A stretch of DNA of 49,834 nucleotides from Maribacter aquivivus (GTDB lineage: Bacteria > Bacteroidota > Bacteroidia > Flavobacteriales > Flavobacteriaceae), in assembly GCF_900142175.1 (NCBI RefSeq), contig NZ_FQZX01000006.1, forward strand, positions 1 through 49,834, in the 5' to 3' direction. Shown here piece by piece: positions 1 to 9,636 of the stretch (position 1 is the stretch's first letter; every line of letters starts with the position of its first letter). Position numbers and translations under genes: made by a program. Below the pieces are notes generated by a model, which saw only the letters and a list, made by a program, of their open reading frames with translations, was not told where the DNA came from and did not search any database.

Positions 1-143
1 GCGGACGACGATCTTTACTTCTTTCTTTTTATTACGAAAATTGCTTAATACTATAAGTGCTTCTTTCCTTTATAGGATCCTGTTCCATTCATGTCAACGA
101 TATTGCGGCGAAGGCCGCGATCGGGAATGCCCGATCTAAAACT
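1..143 (+). other. 23S-5S rRNA internal transcribed spacer
   Basis: This stretch directly precedes the 5S rRNA and shows no reading frame that looks coding. It is most likely the spacer between a 23S gene lying just outside the window and the 5S gene. Two GC-rich hairpins sit side by side before the 5S: arms 105-109/114-118 with loop GAAG, and arms 119-125/130-136 with loop AATG. They may guide rRNA processing; that is inference. I could not recognise the 23S 3' end itself. Confidence 0.6.
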
Positions 144-252
144 TAGGTGGCCATGGCGACGGGGCCCACCCCTTACCATTCCGAACAGGGAAGTTAAGAC
201 CGTTTGCGCCGATGGTACTGCTATATCAAGTGGGAGAGTAGGTAGCCGCCTT
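144..252 (+). rRNA. rrf: 5S ribosomal RNA
   Basis: The sequence carries the conserved 5S core (CCGAACAGGGAAGTTAAG, then GATGGTACTG and GGGAGAGTAGGT). The terminal helix closes between AGGTGGC (145-151) and GCCGCCT (245-251) with one G-U pair, which sets the ends to within a few bases. Length is about 109-111 nt, normal for Bacteroidota. It is the last gene of an rRNA operon whose 16S and 23S genes lie left of the window. A strong intrinsic terminator follows at once. Confidence 0.95.
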
Positions 253-257
253 TTTCG

Positions 258-291
258 AAAGCCCTTTACAGTAATGTAAAGGGCTTTTTTT
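258..291 (+). terminator. rRNA operon intrinsic terminator
   Basis: A perfect 13-bp stem (258-270 with 275-287), loop GTAA, runs into a T-tract on the plus strand. It lies six bases after the 5S 3' end and should end the rrn transcript. Confidence 0.9.
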
Positions 292-716
<425 letters not shown>

Positions 717-752
717 AAAAAAAACCTGAGAAGCTAGCTTTTCAGGTTTTTG
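717..752. terminator. Bidirectional-looking terminator after the zinc-ribbon gene
   Basis: Arms 721-733 and 738-750 pair (one G-U) around loop CTAG. On the minus strand the hairpin is followed by a run of eight T. It lies about 55 bases after the stop of the leftward zinc-ribbon gene and probably ends that transcript. Confidence 0.8.
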
Positions 753-807
753 ATTGTTATGAATAGATATTGAAAATTAATTTGTAGTCTACAACGTATA
801 TTTAATC

Positions 808-1413
808 TTAATCTCTATTGATATCGAAGATGATACCTTCTTTCTGCATTTGAGAAATCTCATTTTTTGAATATCCATAAGTTATTTCAGAATAGTTCTC
901 GTCTTTATCAATTTTATAAAGTCTAGACTTTTTTGATATTTCATAATCGTTTAAAGAAAGGTATAAACTATCTGAAGTTACTTTCTCAAGTTTCATCGTG
1001 GAATAACTACCATTATCAGCTTTGTACTCATATATATCACCAACTGCTGGAGCTGATAAATATAGCTGCGTATTTTCTTTGTCTTTTCCACCAGAATAAA
1101 TTGCAAAGCCTATCAAGAGAGCTAATACTAAAAGTCCTGAAAACTGCCATATAGGTCCCTTCGCTTCACCTTTAATGTTTTTATATTGCATTTTAAGTGC
1201 CTCGGGCATTTGTTTTGGCGATAAGGTCTCTTTACAATGGGTGCAATAAGAACTACCACTTTTTCCTAATGGAAACATGGGAATCCAAAAAACATGAGCA
1301 TGCTTTCTGTAAATATTGATGTAAATAGTATCTTGATTGTTGCAGTGTTGACAAATAATATTTCTAGTTTTTACCGAGTCAAGATTAGCTGATCCGGTAC
1401 CGAAAAAAATCAT
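808..1413 (-). CDS. Zinc-ribbon protein with one membrane segment
   Basis: A 201-residue protein of unknown function. Near the N-terminus CQHC (about residues 20-23) and CTHC (about 57-60) form two CxxC knuckles of a probable zinc ribbon. A hydrophobic segment around GLLVLALLIGFAIYSGG (about residues 112-128) is the only membrane span. A polar C-terminal domain of about 70 residues follows and is probably on the other side of the membrane. It resembles small zinc-ribbon membrane proteins scattered through Flavobacteriaceae, but I cannot name the family securely. It has its own terminator and no close partner; the next gene on the same strand is 90 bp upstream. A one-mismatch promoter element (TATATTTA) lies just upstream of the start. 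Confidence 0.8.
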   Translation of the reverse strand: MIFFGTGSANLDSVKTRNIICQHCNNQDTIYINIYRKHAHVFWIPMFPLGKSGSSYCTHCKETLSPKQMPEALKMQYKNIKGEAKGPIWQFSGLLVLALLIGFAIYSGGKDKENTQLYLSAPAVGDIYEYKADNGSYSTMKLEKVTSDSLYLSLNDYEISKKSRLYKIDKDENYSEITYGYSKNEISQMQKEGIIFDINRD

Positions 1414-1500
1414 GTGGTTTGGTTTTGTTATTAAGTAAATATAACGTTTTTAAAAATTATCTATTGTTATAAAAACTTTGAACACCAATATATCAGTCAA

Positions 1501-2481
1501 TTACGAGGTAGTTATAGCATTCGAAATAATACTCTTAACAATCATTTTTGCGTGAATTCTAGAATTTTCTATAAACCATTTGTGGGTTTCCATCCCTCCA
1601 CATATTACACCGGCTAGATATAGACCTGCTACATTGGTTTCCATAGTATCTGGATTGTATTCAGGTAATTTCTTTGCGTCATTACTAATATTGACACCTA
1701 GTTTTTCTAAAAAATTAAAATTAGGTTTATATCCTGTTAATGCTAAAACAAAATCATTTTCAATTGCTTCATCACCATCTGTTGTGGTTAAATTGATTTT
1801 ATCTTTTGAAATTGATTTTAAAGTTGTGTTGTAATAAGCTTTAATGCTACCTTCTTCAATTCTATTAATGATATCTGGACGCACCCAGTATTTAACGCGT
1901 TGACCAACTTCTGAGCCACGAATTATTAAAGAAACCTCTGCACCTTTACGCCAACATTCAAGTGCTGCGTCAATAGCAGAATTACTAGCTCCAATTACGG
2001 CTACTTTTTGACCTGAATAATAATGTGGGTTGTCATAATAGTGTACTACTTTTTCTAAATTTTCTCCGGGTACATTCAATAAATTAGGTAGGTCATAGAA
2101 ACCAGTAGCCACAACAACTCGTTTAGAAGTATAAGTGGCTTTATCTGAAACTATTGTAAATACATTTTCATTTTTTTGAACATTTTCTACTTTTTCAAAT
2201 AGATTTATATTCAATTTATTAGAGGTTACAATACGTCTATAGTATTCTAATGCTTCATCTCGTTTAGGTTTAGCTTCATTGCTAATAAAAGGAATTTCGT
2301 CTATTTCTAATTTTTCAGATGAAGAGAAAAACTGCATGTTACTAGGGTAGTGAAAAAGTGAATTCACAATAGGACCTTTTTCTAAAATAAGGTAATTGAG
2401 TCCGTTTTTCTTTGCTTCTAGGCCACATGCAATTCCTATTGGTCCACCACCAACGATGACCATATCATATTCAGTTTTCAT
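1501..2481 (-). CDS. ypdA: YpdA-type FAD/NAD(P) oxidoreductase (putative bacillithiol disulfide reductase)
   Basis: A 326-residue flavoprotein of the thioredoxin-reductase-like YpdA family. The FAD-binding motif VIVGGGPIGIACGLEAKK is at residues 8-25, and a second nucleotide-binding motif, VAVIGASNSAIDAALE, is in the middle. The stretch NSLFHYPSNMQFFSSSEKLE is typical of YpdA. There is no CxxC pair of classic thioredoxin reductase, as expected for this family. YpdA reduces bacillithiol disulfide with NADPH in Firmicutes. Whether this organism makes bacillithiol cannot be seen here. The ATG overlaps the rpe stop by 4 bp (ATGA), so the two are co-transcribed and probably translationally coupled. 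The metabolic link with rpe (an NADPH-pathway enzyme) is suggestive only. Confidence 0.88.
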   Translation of the reverse strand: MKTEYDMVIVGGGPIGIACGLEAKKNGLNYLILEKGPIVNSLFHYPSNMQFFSSSEKLEIDEIPFISNEAKPKRDEALEYYRRIVTSNKLNINLFEKVENVQKNENVFTIVSDKATYTSKRVVVATGFYDLPNLLNVPGENLEKVVHYYDNPHYYSGQKVAVIGASNSAIDAALECWRKGAEVSLIIRGSEVGQRVKYWVRPDIINRIEEGSIKAYYNTTLKSISKDKINLTTTDGDEAIENDFVLALTGYKPNFNFLEKLGVNISNDAKKLPEYNPDTMETNVAGLYLAGVICGGMETHKWFIENSRIHAKMIVKSIISNAITTS

Positions 2482-3128
2482 CCTTTTAATTCTTTTATAG
2501 TTTTAATTGGATCGGCACTTTTAAATACAAAACTTCCGGCAACTAAAATATCTGCACCTGCTTCAACTAATTTTTTTGAATTGGCAGTTGTAACTCCACC
2601 ATCGACTTCAATTAAGGCAGCAGATTTTTTTCTGTTGATTAAAGCTTTAGTAGCTCTTATTTTATCATAGGTATTTTCTATAAATGACTGTCCGCCAAAG
2701 CCAGGATTTACACTCATAATCAATACAACGTCTATATCTTGAATGATATCTTCCAAAAGCATAACATTTGTATGCGGATTCAATGCAACACCCGCTTTCA
2801 TACCCAATGCCTTTATGGCTTGTATAGTTCTATGAAGGTGCGTGCATGCCTCATAATGTACTGTCAATATATGAGCTCCTAGATTTGAAAATTCTTCAAG
2901 GTATCTATCAGGGTCTACAATCATTAAATGCACGTCTAAAGGCTTGGTGGCATATTTATGTATTGCTTTAACCACAGGCATACCGTAAGATATATTTGGA
3001 ACAAAAACTCCGTCCATGACATCTATATGATGATACTCTGCTTCACTTGAATTAACCACTTCAACATCACGTTGTAGATTTCCAAAGTCTGCTGCTAAAA
3101 GTGATGGCGCTATACTTGCCTTTTTCAT
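2478..3128 (-). CDS. rpe: Ribulose-phosphate 3-epimerase
   Basis: Interconverts ribulose 5-phosphate and xylulose 5-phosphate in the pentose phosphate pathway, in the cytosol. TIM-barrel signatures are clear: IAPSLLAADFGNL at the N-terminus, HIDVMDGVFVPN with the metal-binding His and Asp, LDVHLMI, MSVNPGFGGQSF, and IEVDGGVTTANS near the C-terminus. I chose the internal start MKKASIAP, giving 216 residues, the usual length. The upstream in-frame ATG at 3140 adds only MFIH. The gene is first in a two-gene operon with ypdA. A TATTTTTG promoter element at 3154-3161, with a perfect palindrome behind it, lies 26 bp upstream of the start. Confidence 0.96.
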   Translation of the reverse strand: MKKASIAPSLLAADFGNLQRDVEVVNSSEAEYHHIDVMDGVFVPNISYGMPVVKAIHKYATKPLDVHLMIVDPDRYLEEFSNLGAHILTVHYEACTHLHRTIQAIKALGMKAGVALNPHTNVMLLEDIIQDIDVVLIMSVNPGFGGQSFIENTYDKIRATKALINRKKSAALIEVDGGVTTANSKKLVEAGADILVAGSFVFKSADPIKTIKELKG

Positions 3129-3153
3129 ATGAATAAACATTAATTTTACATTA

Positions 3154-3177
3154 CAAAAATACGAATTTGAAATTCGT
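3154..3177 (-). promoter_or_regulatory. Promoter element and palindrome upstream of rpe-ypdA
   Basis: The minus strand reads TATTTTTG at 3161-3154, an exact match to the Bacteroidota TAnnTTTG -7 element. Immediately upstream is a perfect 17-base palindrome, ACGAATTTGAAATTCGT (3161-3177; 8-bp arms, 1-base centre). It sits where a repressor would block the spacer of the promoter. No good TTTG -33 box is visible. The operator role is inference. Confidence 0.45.
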
Positions 3178-3211
3178 TCTACTTGTGTTTTAGTTTTTGT
3201 GTTAACATCAA

Positions 3212-6200
3212 TTAATCAATTTCTGATGCGCCATTTTTAGTTAGTATAGGATTTATTTTGGTTTTGTATTTATCTAAAATGTTATCCAGTTTTTCAAGTT
3301 CAATCTTAAGTTCTACAGATAGTTCTTCATACACTTTATAAGCACCGTTGGTTGGTTTTGCTTCGCCAGATTCAACACTGCGACGTAATGAAGCTAATCT
3401 ATTATTTAGTTTTATAGGAAAATTCAAAGGATCCTGACCCGATTGGTTTTTTACTTGATACAATGCTTCTTCAACTTCTGATAAATCATTTAAAAATGGA
3501 GTGACTGTATTAGTATAGTCGCTGGTATCAATACTCTTTTTCAAAGCTGTAAGGGATTTTTTTATTTCACGAATTTTAATCACCGCTTCATTGGCAGCAG
3601 TAGTTTTACCCATAATTTTATTCGAAAGTTCAAACTGCTCATCTAAATCCTCTTTAGTAATACCTTTAAGATTGGGGTCCATTTTTATTTCGAAGGCATA
3701 TGTTTTTTCATAATCGCCAGATTTCATTTTTACTTTATAAATTCCTAATGGAGCTTTTGGTCCTCGTGCAGGTCTGGCGCTCCAAATTATCATACCGTCA
3801 AAAGTGGTGGCGCCTGTATATCTCATATCCCAAGTAAACGTATTTATTCCTTTTGCAGTGGTAGGCTTTGTAGATCCGCCTTTCAGCCAATAAGGAATAT
3901 TAGGATCTACCTCATATTTTGGTTTACTGCCTGTAAAGGTGTTGATTAATTTATCTTGAGCATCATAAATTTCAAAAGTGATGGTGTCTTTTTGTTCCTT
4001 TAAGTAGTATTGAATAGAGGCGTTTGTTAAACCTCTAAGCGCGTCTGTAGGTTTAATTAGAACAGCATCTTGCTTTGCCATTTCTGGGGTAAACTGTCTT
4101 ATGGGTTGAATGTCATCCAAGATCCAGAATCCTCTTCCGTGTGTTCCTAATACCACATCATTATCTTTAATGACTAAATCTCTAACAGGAGTATCTGGTA
4201 GTTCTAGTTGAAGACTTTGCCATAGCTCACCATCGTTCATTGAAAAATATACTCCATGTTCTGTAGCTAAAAATAACAAACCTTCTTTTACAGGATCTTC
4301 ACGTACGGCTCTTGCAAAATGACCATCTTCAATACCGGTTATTATTTTTGTCCAGGTCTTTCCATAATCATGCGTTTTAAATACATAAGGTTGTCTGTCG
4401 TCAACTTGATATCTATTTGCCGCTACATATAAAGTACCGGGGTTGTGTAGCGATTCATCAATAATACTTACCCTAGAAAATTTAGGTAACTCTTTAGGGG
4501 TAATGTCTGCCCAGTTTCTACCACCATCCCTTGTGATATGTATTTTACCATCATCAGAACCTGCCCAAATTGTATTAATATTATGGTTTGATGGAGCCAA
4601 CGCAAAAACGGTAGCATAAATTTCTGGTCCGTTCATATCCATGGTGATAATGCCACCTGTTTTACCCAAGGTTGATGGGTCGGCATACGTTAAATCTGGA
4701 CTTATCTTTTCCCAAGATTGTCCATCATCGGTTGTTTTCCAAATATGTTGAGAGCACGTATACATTACATTTGAATCTTGTGGCGCAAACATAATAGGGA
4801 ATGTCCATTGCCAGCGCTCAGGTAATGCGCTTGCAGGTTCACCAGAGAAAAACCTAGGGTATACTTGAATATCTCTAGATTGACCGTTACTTCTGTCGTA
4901 TCGCGTTAACAGTGCACCTTGGCTGCCTGCATAGAAAATATCTAGATTTTTAGGATGTTGGGTGATCCAACCACTTTCTCCACCACCAACGGCATACGCC
5001 CAGCCATCTCCTTGACCTCTAGCCTGCATATGACCCCAACCATCACTCGGTACTGCAATGGTACTATTGTCTTGTTGTGCACCCGCCACATGATAAGGAA
5101 CATCATTGGTGGTCATTACATGATACAGCTGTGTGGTAGTGTAATCTTCTTCTGTCCATGACTTACCGCCATTAATACTTACAACACCACCCCCATCATT
5201 GGAAGAAATCATACGATCAGGATTATTAGGGTCTATCCATAAATCATGATTATCGCCATGTGGCACCTTAATTTTAGTGTCAAATGTTTTTCCGCCATCA
5301 GTAGATTTCCAAAAATCTACATTAAGTCCGTAAACGGTTTCTTTATCAATTGGATCGGCATAAATTCTAGAATAGTAAAAAGCACGTTGTCTTAATTTAC
5401 GCTCGTCATTAGTACGTTCCCACGTTTTACCCGCATCGTCTGAACGAAAAACACCACCTTCATTAGCCTCTACTATTGCCCATACACGGTTAGAATCTGC
5501 AGGTGAAACTGTAACCCCTATTTTTCCTAAAGGTCCTTCTGGCATACCTGGGTTCTTTGATAAATCTGCCCAAGTTTCTCCGCCATCTGTAGATTTCCAA
5601 AGTTTGCAATCTGGTCCACCGCCCCACATTTTCCATGCTTTTCTTTGAACTTGCCAAGTACTCGCATATAAAACCTGTGGGTTATTTCTATCTATTATTA
5701 AATCTACTGCACCTGCTTTATCACTTACATACAATGTCTTTTTCCAATTTTTACCACCATCTGTACTTTTAAAAACTCCGCGCTCTTCATTGTCACCATA
5801 AGGGTGACCTAATGCAGCAACGTAAACAATATCTGGATTTGTTGGGTGAATTCTTATTCTTGAAACGGCTTGGGTTTCTTCAAGTCCTAAATGACTCCAA
5901 GTTTTTCCTGCATCAGTAGATTTGTAAACTCCGTCTCCTTGGGTAATGCTTCCTCTTAATTGCACTTCGCCCATACCAATGTAGACAATATCAGGATTCG
6001 TTTCTGCTACTGCAACTGCGCCTACAGAAGAACTGGTAATTTGCCCGTCAGTAACAGCTTCCCATTCATTACCGCCATCGGTAGTTTTCCAGAGTCCGCC
6101 ACCGGTTGCACCAAAATAATACTCATTAGGTCTGCTAGGACTACCTGCCGACCCTAAAGAACGTCCGCCACGTACAGGACCAATATTTCGCCATTCTAGA

Positions 6201-6319
6201 TTCTGATAGAATTCTGGGGTTATTGTTGCGGTTGTTTTCTTTGATCTTTTTTGTGCAAAACTGGAGCTAAAAGCGACCAATGTAAATGCAAGTAAAAGGT
6301 AGCATCTTTTCGTATTCAT
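3212..6319 (-). CDS. Secreted BNR/Asp-box beta-propeller protein (sortilin/VPS10-like)
   Basis: A 1035-residue exported protein. Residues 1-22 (MNTKRCYLLLAFTLVAFSSSFA) are a Sec signal peptide. From about residue 35 to 740 there are around eleven Asp-box-like repeats, e.g. LWKTTDGGNEWEAV, VYKSTDAGKTWSHL, VFKSTDGGKNWKKT, LWKSTDGGETWADL, IWKTTDDGQSWEKI. This is the layout of paired multi-bladed propellers related to sortilin/VPS10 and to proteins often labelled glycosyl hydrolase. The last 300 residues hold a beta domain (around TFTWDMRYTGATTF) and a helical, charged tail. No T9SS sorting domain is seen at the C-terminus, so the protein is probably periplasmic or leaves by another route. No sialidase FRIP motif or catalytic site was found, so I do not assign glycosidase activity. 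It is transcribed alone. Confidence 0.88.
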   Translation of the reverse strand: MNTKRCYLLLAFTLVAFSSSFAQKRSKKTTATITPEFYQNLEWRNIGPVRGGRSLGSAGSPSRPNEYYFGATGGGLWKTTDGGNEWEAVTDGQITSSSVGAVAVAETNPDIVYIGMGEVQLRGSITQGDGVYKSTDAGKTWSHLGLEETQAVSRIRIHPTNPDIVYVAALGHPYGDNEERGVFKSTDGGKNWKKTLYVSDKAGAVDLIIDRNNPQVLYASTWQVQRKAWKMWGGGPDCKLWKSTDGGETWADLSKNPGMPEGPLGKIGVTVSPADSNRVWAIVEANEGGVFRSDDAGKTWERTNDERKLRQRAFYYSRIYADPIDKETVYGLNVDFWKSTDGGKTFDTKIKVPHGDNHDLWIDPNNPDRMISSNDGGGVVSINGGKSWTEEDYTTTQLYHVMTTNDVPYHVAGAQQDNSTIAVPSDGWGHMQARGQGDGWAYAVGGGESGWITQHPKNLDIFYAGSQGALLTRYDRSNGQSRDIQVYPRFFSGEPASALPERWQWTFPIMFAPQDSNVMYTCSQHIWKTTDDGQSWEKISPDLTYADPSTLGKTGGIITMDMNGPEIYATVFALAPSNHNINTIWAGSDDGKIHITRDGGRNWADITPKELPKFSRVSIIDESLHNPGTLYVAANRYQVDDRQPYVFKTHDYGKTWTKIITGIEDGHFARAVREDPVKEGLLFLATEHGVYFSMNDGELWQSLQLELPDTPVRDLVIKDNDVVLGTHGRGFWILDDIQPIRQFTPEMAKQDAVLIKPTDALRGLTNASIQYYLKEQKDTITFEIYDAQDKLINTFTGSKPKYEVDPNIPYWLKGGSTKPTTAKGINTFTWDMRYTGATTFDGMIIWSARPARGPKAPLGIYKVKMKSGDYEKTYAFEIKMDPNLKGITKEDLDEQFELSNKIMGKTTAANEAVIKIREIKKSLTALKKSIDTSDYTNTVTPFLNDLSEVEEALYQVKNQSGQDPLNFPIKLNNRLASLRRSVESGEAKPTNGAYKVYEELSVELKIELEKLDNILDKYKTKINPILTKNGASEID

Positions 6320-6683
6320 AAGGTGGAAGTTAGGTTGGTTCTATTGATGAAATAAAAGAATTTCACTTTGAAAATAATCAATTATTCTGCTAATACTGAA
6401 TGATTTTTAAATTTTAACGGGAAGTTAGTTAAACCTAATTTCTAGACCAATTTGAATATTTTTTCATGAATGATAGAATCGTAATGTCATTATGATTTTT
6501 TGCGATATAGATAATATGAAATGCTATTATTTGGAATTTGGTAAGCGATATATTTAAATTGAATAACTAGATTGAAGTTATTAATTAGTAAAAGGGGAAT
6601 TAATGCAACTTAAATTTTACTGCCAATAGATTAGTTAGCAGTTTTTAGGAATGTTTACGATTTTAGTTATTAAAAGAAAGTAG
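6320..6683. other. Intergenic region, no gene seen
   Basis: A 364-bp AT-rich gap between trmL and the BNR protein gene, both on the minus strand. The ORFs on either strand are under 15 codons. I found no hairpin with a T-tract and no exact TAnnTTTG element on the minus strand near the BNR gene start, so its promoter is not identified. Confidence 0.5.
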
Positions 6684-7142
6684 TTATTTCAAGTTAATTT
6701 GCCGCAAACCTTCGTAGATAGTAATGGCAACAGCATTGGCTAGGTTTAAACTCCTAATATGTTTGCTATACAATGGAATCTTGGAAGTATTTTCGATGTT
6801 TTGCTGTAATAATTCTTTTGGTAAGCCAACAGATTCTTTTCCGAAAACTAGAAACATATCATCTTCAAAATTCATTTCCCAATGATTTTTGGTAGCGGTG
6901 GCAGAAAAGAATATCATTTTTTTGTCTTTATGCTGCGCAAAGAATTCATCAACATTCTCGTACATAAGTACATTAAGGTGTTGCCAGTAATCTAGTCCAG
7001 CTCTTTTTAAGCGTTTATCTGTAAGTTCAAATCCGAATGGTTTTACCAAATGCAATGTAGATCCTGTACCAAGGGCTAATCTGCCGATGTTACCTGTGTT
7101 ATTTGGTATTTCTGGTTCTAAAAGTACAATATTAAGACTCAT
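6684..7142 (-). CDS. trmL: tRNA (cytidine(34)-2'-O)-methyltransferase
   Basis: A 152-residue SpoU/SPOUT methyltransferase that methylates the 2'-O of the wobble nucleotide in tRNA-Leu isoacceptors (family knowledge). The three SPOUT motifs are present: PEIPNNTGNIGRLA (residues 10-23), LVFGKESVGLP in the middle, and IRSLNLANAVAITIYEGLRQ at the C-terminus, which forms the trefoil knot and SAM site. The length matches E. coli TrmL (about 157). Its ATG overlaps the upstream stop codon by one base (TAATG), so it is coupled to the VF530 gene. Function is cytosolic. Confidence 0.95.
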   Translation of the reverse strand: MSLNIVLLEPEIPNNTGNIGRLALGTGSTLHLVKPFGFELTDKRLKRAGLDYWQHLNVLMYENVDEFFAQHKDKKMIFFSATATKNHWEMNFEDDMFLVFGKESVGLPKELLQQNIENTSKIPLYSKHIRSLNLANAVAITIYEGLRQINLK

Positions 7143-7366
7143 TATTTTTTGAAGGATTGTAAGTATAAATGTTCAACTTTTTCACGAGCCCACGGAGTTC
7201 TACGTAAAAATTTTAAACTTGATTTTATAGACGGATTACTTTTAAAGCAATTAATATCAACTTGACCAGCCAAATCTTCCCAAGAATATTTTTCTGTAAG
7301 CTCTTCAAGTATTGTAGCTAGTTTAATACCATGAAGCGGATTATTGGGTTGAGAATCTGAACTCAT
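7142..7366 (-). CDS. VF530 family (DUF2132) small DNA-binding-like protein
   Basis: A protein of about 74 residues, read from the internal start [13 protein letters not shown]. The longer ORF from 7438 would overlap the pulA stop and adds residues unlike the family. The core [19 protein letters not shown] and [20 protein letters not shown] are the conserved VF530/DUF2132 signature, a small helical fold proposed to bind DNA. Its biological role is unknown. It lies between pulA and trmL with tight spacing (28 bp and a 1-bp overlap), so it is probably part of that transcript. Confidence 0.88.
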   Translation of the reverse strand: MSSDSQPNNPLHGIKLATILEELTEKYSWEDLAGQVDINCFKSNPSIKSSLKFLRRTPWAREKVEHLYLQSFKK

Positions 7367-7394
7367 GTTTTTATGAAATTTTATAGACTTATAA

Positions 7395-9377
7395 TTATTT
7401 CTGAAAGGCAATGTACATTGATAGCGGTGGTACTTCAATATTGTTTTTCAATATATGTAGCCCTTGAAAGTCAAAGGTACTACCAGAAACAGCTTTTTGC
7501 CAAACTCCATCAATTTTATAATTTAATTTTTTGTTTGATGCGTTGTAAATCACTAAGATGTTTTTCCAATTATCATCGTTTGCATTGCGTTCTATTGTAA
7601 AGGAAACAAGATTATTGTTAGTTGTTTGGAATTTTAGATGTTCCCTTACTAGATCGGAGGTAGCCATATAAAAAGCTGGATGTTCTTTTCTTAGTTTTAT
7701 TAGATTTTTATAGTAGTCAAAAACCTCTTTATGGTCATTCTTCCAATTCCAATTTAGTTGGTTGATGCTATCTGGTAAGTTGTAAGAATTGTGTTCTCCG
7801 TTTTTAGTACGAAGCATTTCTGATCCAGCATGAAGAAACGGAGTTCCTTGTGAGGTCAATACAATGGCGGTTGCCAATTTATCCATAGCAATTAATTCTT
7901 CTAATGTTGCATCTGGTCTTGAAATTTTAAGTTTGTCAAATAAGGTGTGGTTATCGTGGCATGAAACATAGTTGATAGATTGCCATGGTTCTAAGGTCCA
8001 AGGGTCGTCAGAATAATTTACATCTTCATATTCAATTTGAGGATGTTGAATGGCGCCTACAATTCCGAATTTAATGGATTCCTCGGTATTCTTGGCACCA
8101 CTAACAAAACCTAAACTTTCATCTTCGAAAACTGAACCTTTTAATCCGTCACGTAAATCATCACTAAAAGCAGCAAATTTTGGAAGTTGCTGCATATGTT
8201 TTTTAAGAGCTCGTTTTTCTTCTGGTAGGGGTGAATCTGAAGCAGTCCATCCTTCGCCATATAAAAGTGCATCAGGATTTATTTCTATAATAGCTTCACC
8301 AATTTTATTCATGGTTTCAATGTCATGAATTCCCATGAGGTCGAAACGGAATCCGTCAATATGATATTCTTTCGTCCAATATAAGACAGATTCAATCATA
8401 AATTTTTGCATCATAACCCGCTCTGATGCAGTTTCGTTACCACAGGCAGCAGCATCTGAATAAGAGCCATCTTCCCAGTGGCGATAGTAATAACCAGGTA
8501 CTTCTTGATTAAAATTAGATTCTTCTGTTTTGCCAGTATGGTTATATGCAACATCTAAAATAACCCCAATACCATTATCATGAAAATTCTTTACCATTTG
8601 CTTAAACTCTTTAATGCGCACTTCGGCATTAAAGGGATTGGTAGAAAAAGAACCTTCAGGTACATTATAGTTGTTAGGGTCGTAGCCCCAATTAAATTGT
8701 GGAGTCTCTAAATTGGTTTCGTCAATGGAGTAGTGGTCTAAAGTAGGTAAAAGATGCACATGGGTAATACCCAATTCTTTTAAATGGTCAATACCAGTAA
8801 CAACATCATTTGGACCTTTAGTTTCTGCTTCTACTAACCCTAAATATGTGCCAGGTAGTGTTGAGCCAGACTGCGAATGAATTGTCATGTCACGAACATG
8901 TAATTCATAAATTATTGCTTCATTATATTTTTTGAGAGTAGGGGAAATGTCTTTTTGCCAACCCTTTGGGTTGGTGGATTCCATAGCTATGACCATTGCT
9001 CTATTGCCATTTACTCCAACAGCATTGGCGTAAATTCCCGGAGTTTCATTTAGCCACAAATCATTAATTTTAACTTGATAGGTGTAATAGATACCGTTTA
9101 AATCACCATCTACCTTTGTTTGCCAAATACCTTGATGCTTTTTTTTTAAGTTATAGTATGAAAAGACAGTAGAGTTATATCCATCTTTATAGAGCCTTAT
9201 AATTACTTCTTCGGCATTTGGTGACCAAAGTTTAAAGACCGTAGCGTCTTCAGTGTATTGTATCCAAAGATTTTCGTTTATTGGGGTAGGGTAATTATTG
9301 AAATCAGTAATAGTCTTTTTTGTGTTACAAGAGTTGAACAGCGTAAAACTCATTAGAATTAGTACTGTATGTTTCAT
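7395..9377 (-). CDS. pulA: Type I pullulanase, lipoprotein
   Basis: Debranching enzyme of glycoside hydrolase family 13 that cleaves alpha-1,6 bonds in pullulan, glycogen or starch-derived dextrins. Residues 1-17 ([17 protein letters not shown]) are a lipoprotein signal with Cys17, so the enzyme is anchored in a membrane. A CBM48-like domain (about 35-130) precedes the catalytic barrel. Type I signature [15 protein letters not shown] is present. The catalytic triad is visible: Asp346 (GFRFDLMG), Glu375 (YGEGWT) and Asp475 (SCHDNHT); [11 protein letters not shown] is the first conserved region. Length 660 fits the short type I enzymes. There are no SusC/SusD or other glycan genes beside it, so it is not in a visible polysaccharide locus. 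The VF530 gene and trmL follow on the same strand. Confidence 0.94.
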   Translation of the reverse strand: MKHTVLILMSFTLFNSCNTKKTITDFNNYPTPINENLWIQYTEDATVFKLWSPNAEEVIIRLYKDGYNSTVFSYYNLKKKHQGIWQTKVDGDLNGIYYTYQVKINDLWLNETPGIYANAVGVNGNRAMVIAMESTNPKGWQKDISPTLKKYNEAIIYELHVRDMTIHSQSGSTLPGTYLGLVEAETKGPNDVVTGIDHLKELGITHVHLLPTLDHYSIDETNLETPQFNWGYDPNNYNVPEGSFSTNPFNAEVRIKEFKQMVKNFHDNGIGVILDVAYNHTGKTEESNFNQEVPGYYYRHWEDGSYSDAAACGNETASERVMMQKFMIESVLYWTKEYHIDGFRFDLMGIHDIETMNKIGEAIIEINPDALLYGEGWTASDSPLPEEKRALKKHMQQLPKFAAFSDDLRDGLKGSVFEDESLGFVSGAKNTEESIKFGIVGAIQHPQIEYEDVNYSDDPWTLEPWQSINYVSCHDNHTLFDKLKISRPDATLEELIAMDKLATAIVLTSQGTPFLHAGSEMLRTKNGEHNSYNLPDSINQLNWNWKNDHKEVFDYYKNLIKLRKEHPAFYMATSDLVREHLKFQTTNNNLVSFTIERNANDDNWKNILVIYNASNKKLNYKIDGVWQKAVSGSTFDFQGLHILKNNIEVPPLSMYIAFQK

Positions 9378-9480
9378 TAGGTTAATGTTGATACTCTAAG
9401 ATAAGGAAAGATTATTTAGGGTATATATCAGTATATAGATACTTAACTTTTCAAATTAAAATATAAACTATTATAAATGA

Positions 9481-9509
9481 AAAAACTCCGGTAATCAGCC
9501 GGAGTTTAT
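9481..9509 (-). terminator. Terminator downstream of rpoD
   Basis: Perfect 9-bp stem (9483-9491 with 9499-9507) with a 7-base loop. On the minus strand it runs into TTTTTC. It lies about 130 bases past the rpoD stop and before pulA. Confidence 0.8.
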
Positions 9510-9636
9510 TCATCAATCAAAAAACGAACAGTCATGATAAACTGTTGTTACCGTTAAAATTACAACTAATATGCCAATATTGCCAATTTAAGGAATATTT
9601 AACGTGTAATTTTTATAGCTTGAACGCTTAGGAATT

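Noticed and set aside
91..279. Plus-strand ORF of 62 codons at the left edge.
   Set aside because: It overlaps the 5S rRNA and its terminator; the sequence is structural RNA.
7373..7600. 75-codon plus-strand ORF over the 3' end of pulA and the start of the VF530 gene.
   Set aside because: Both minus-strand genes are well supported, and the ORF product has no family resemblance.
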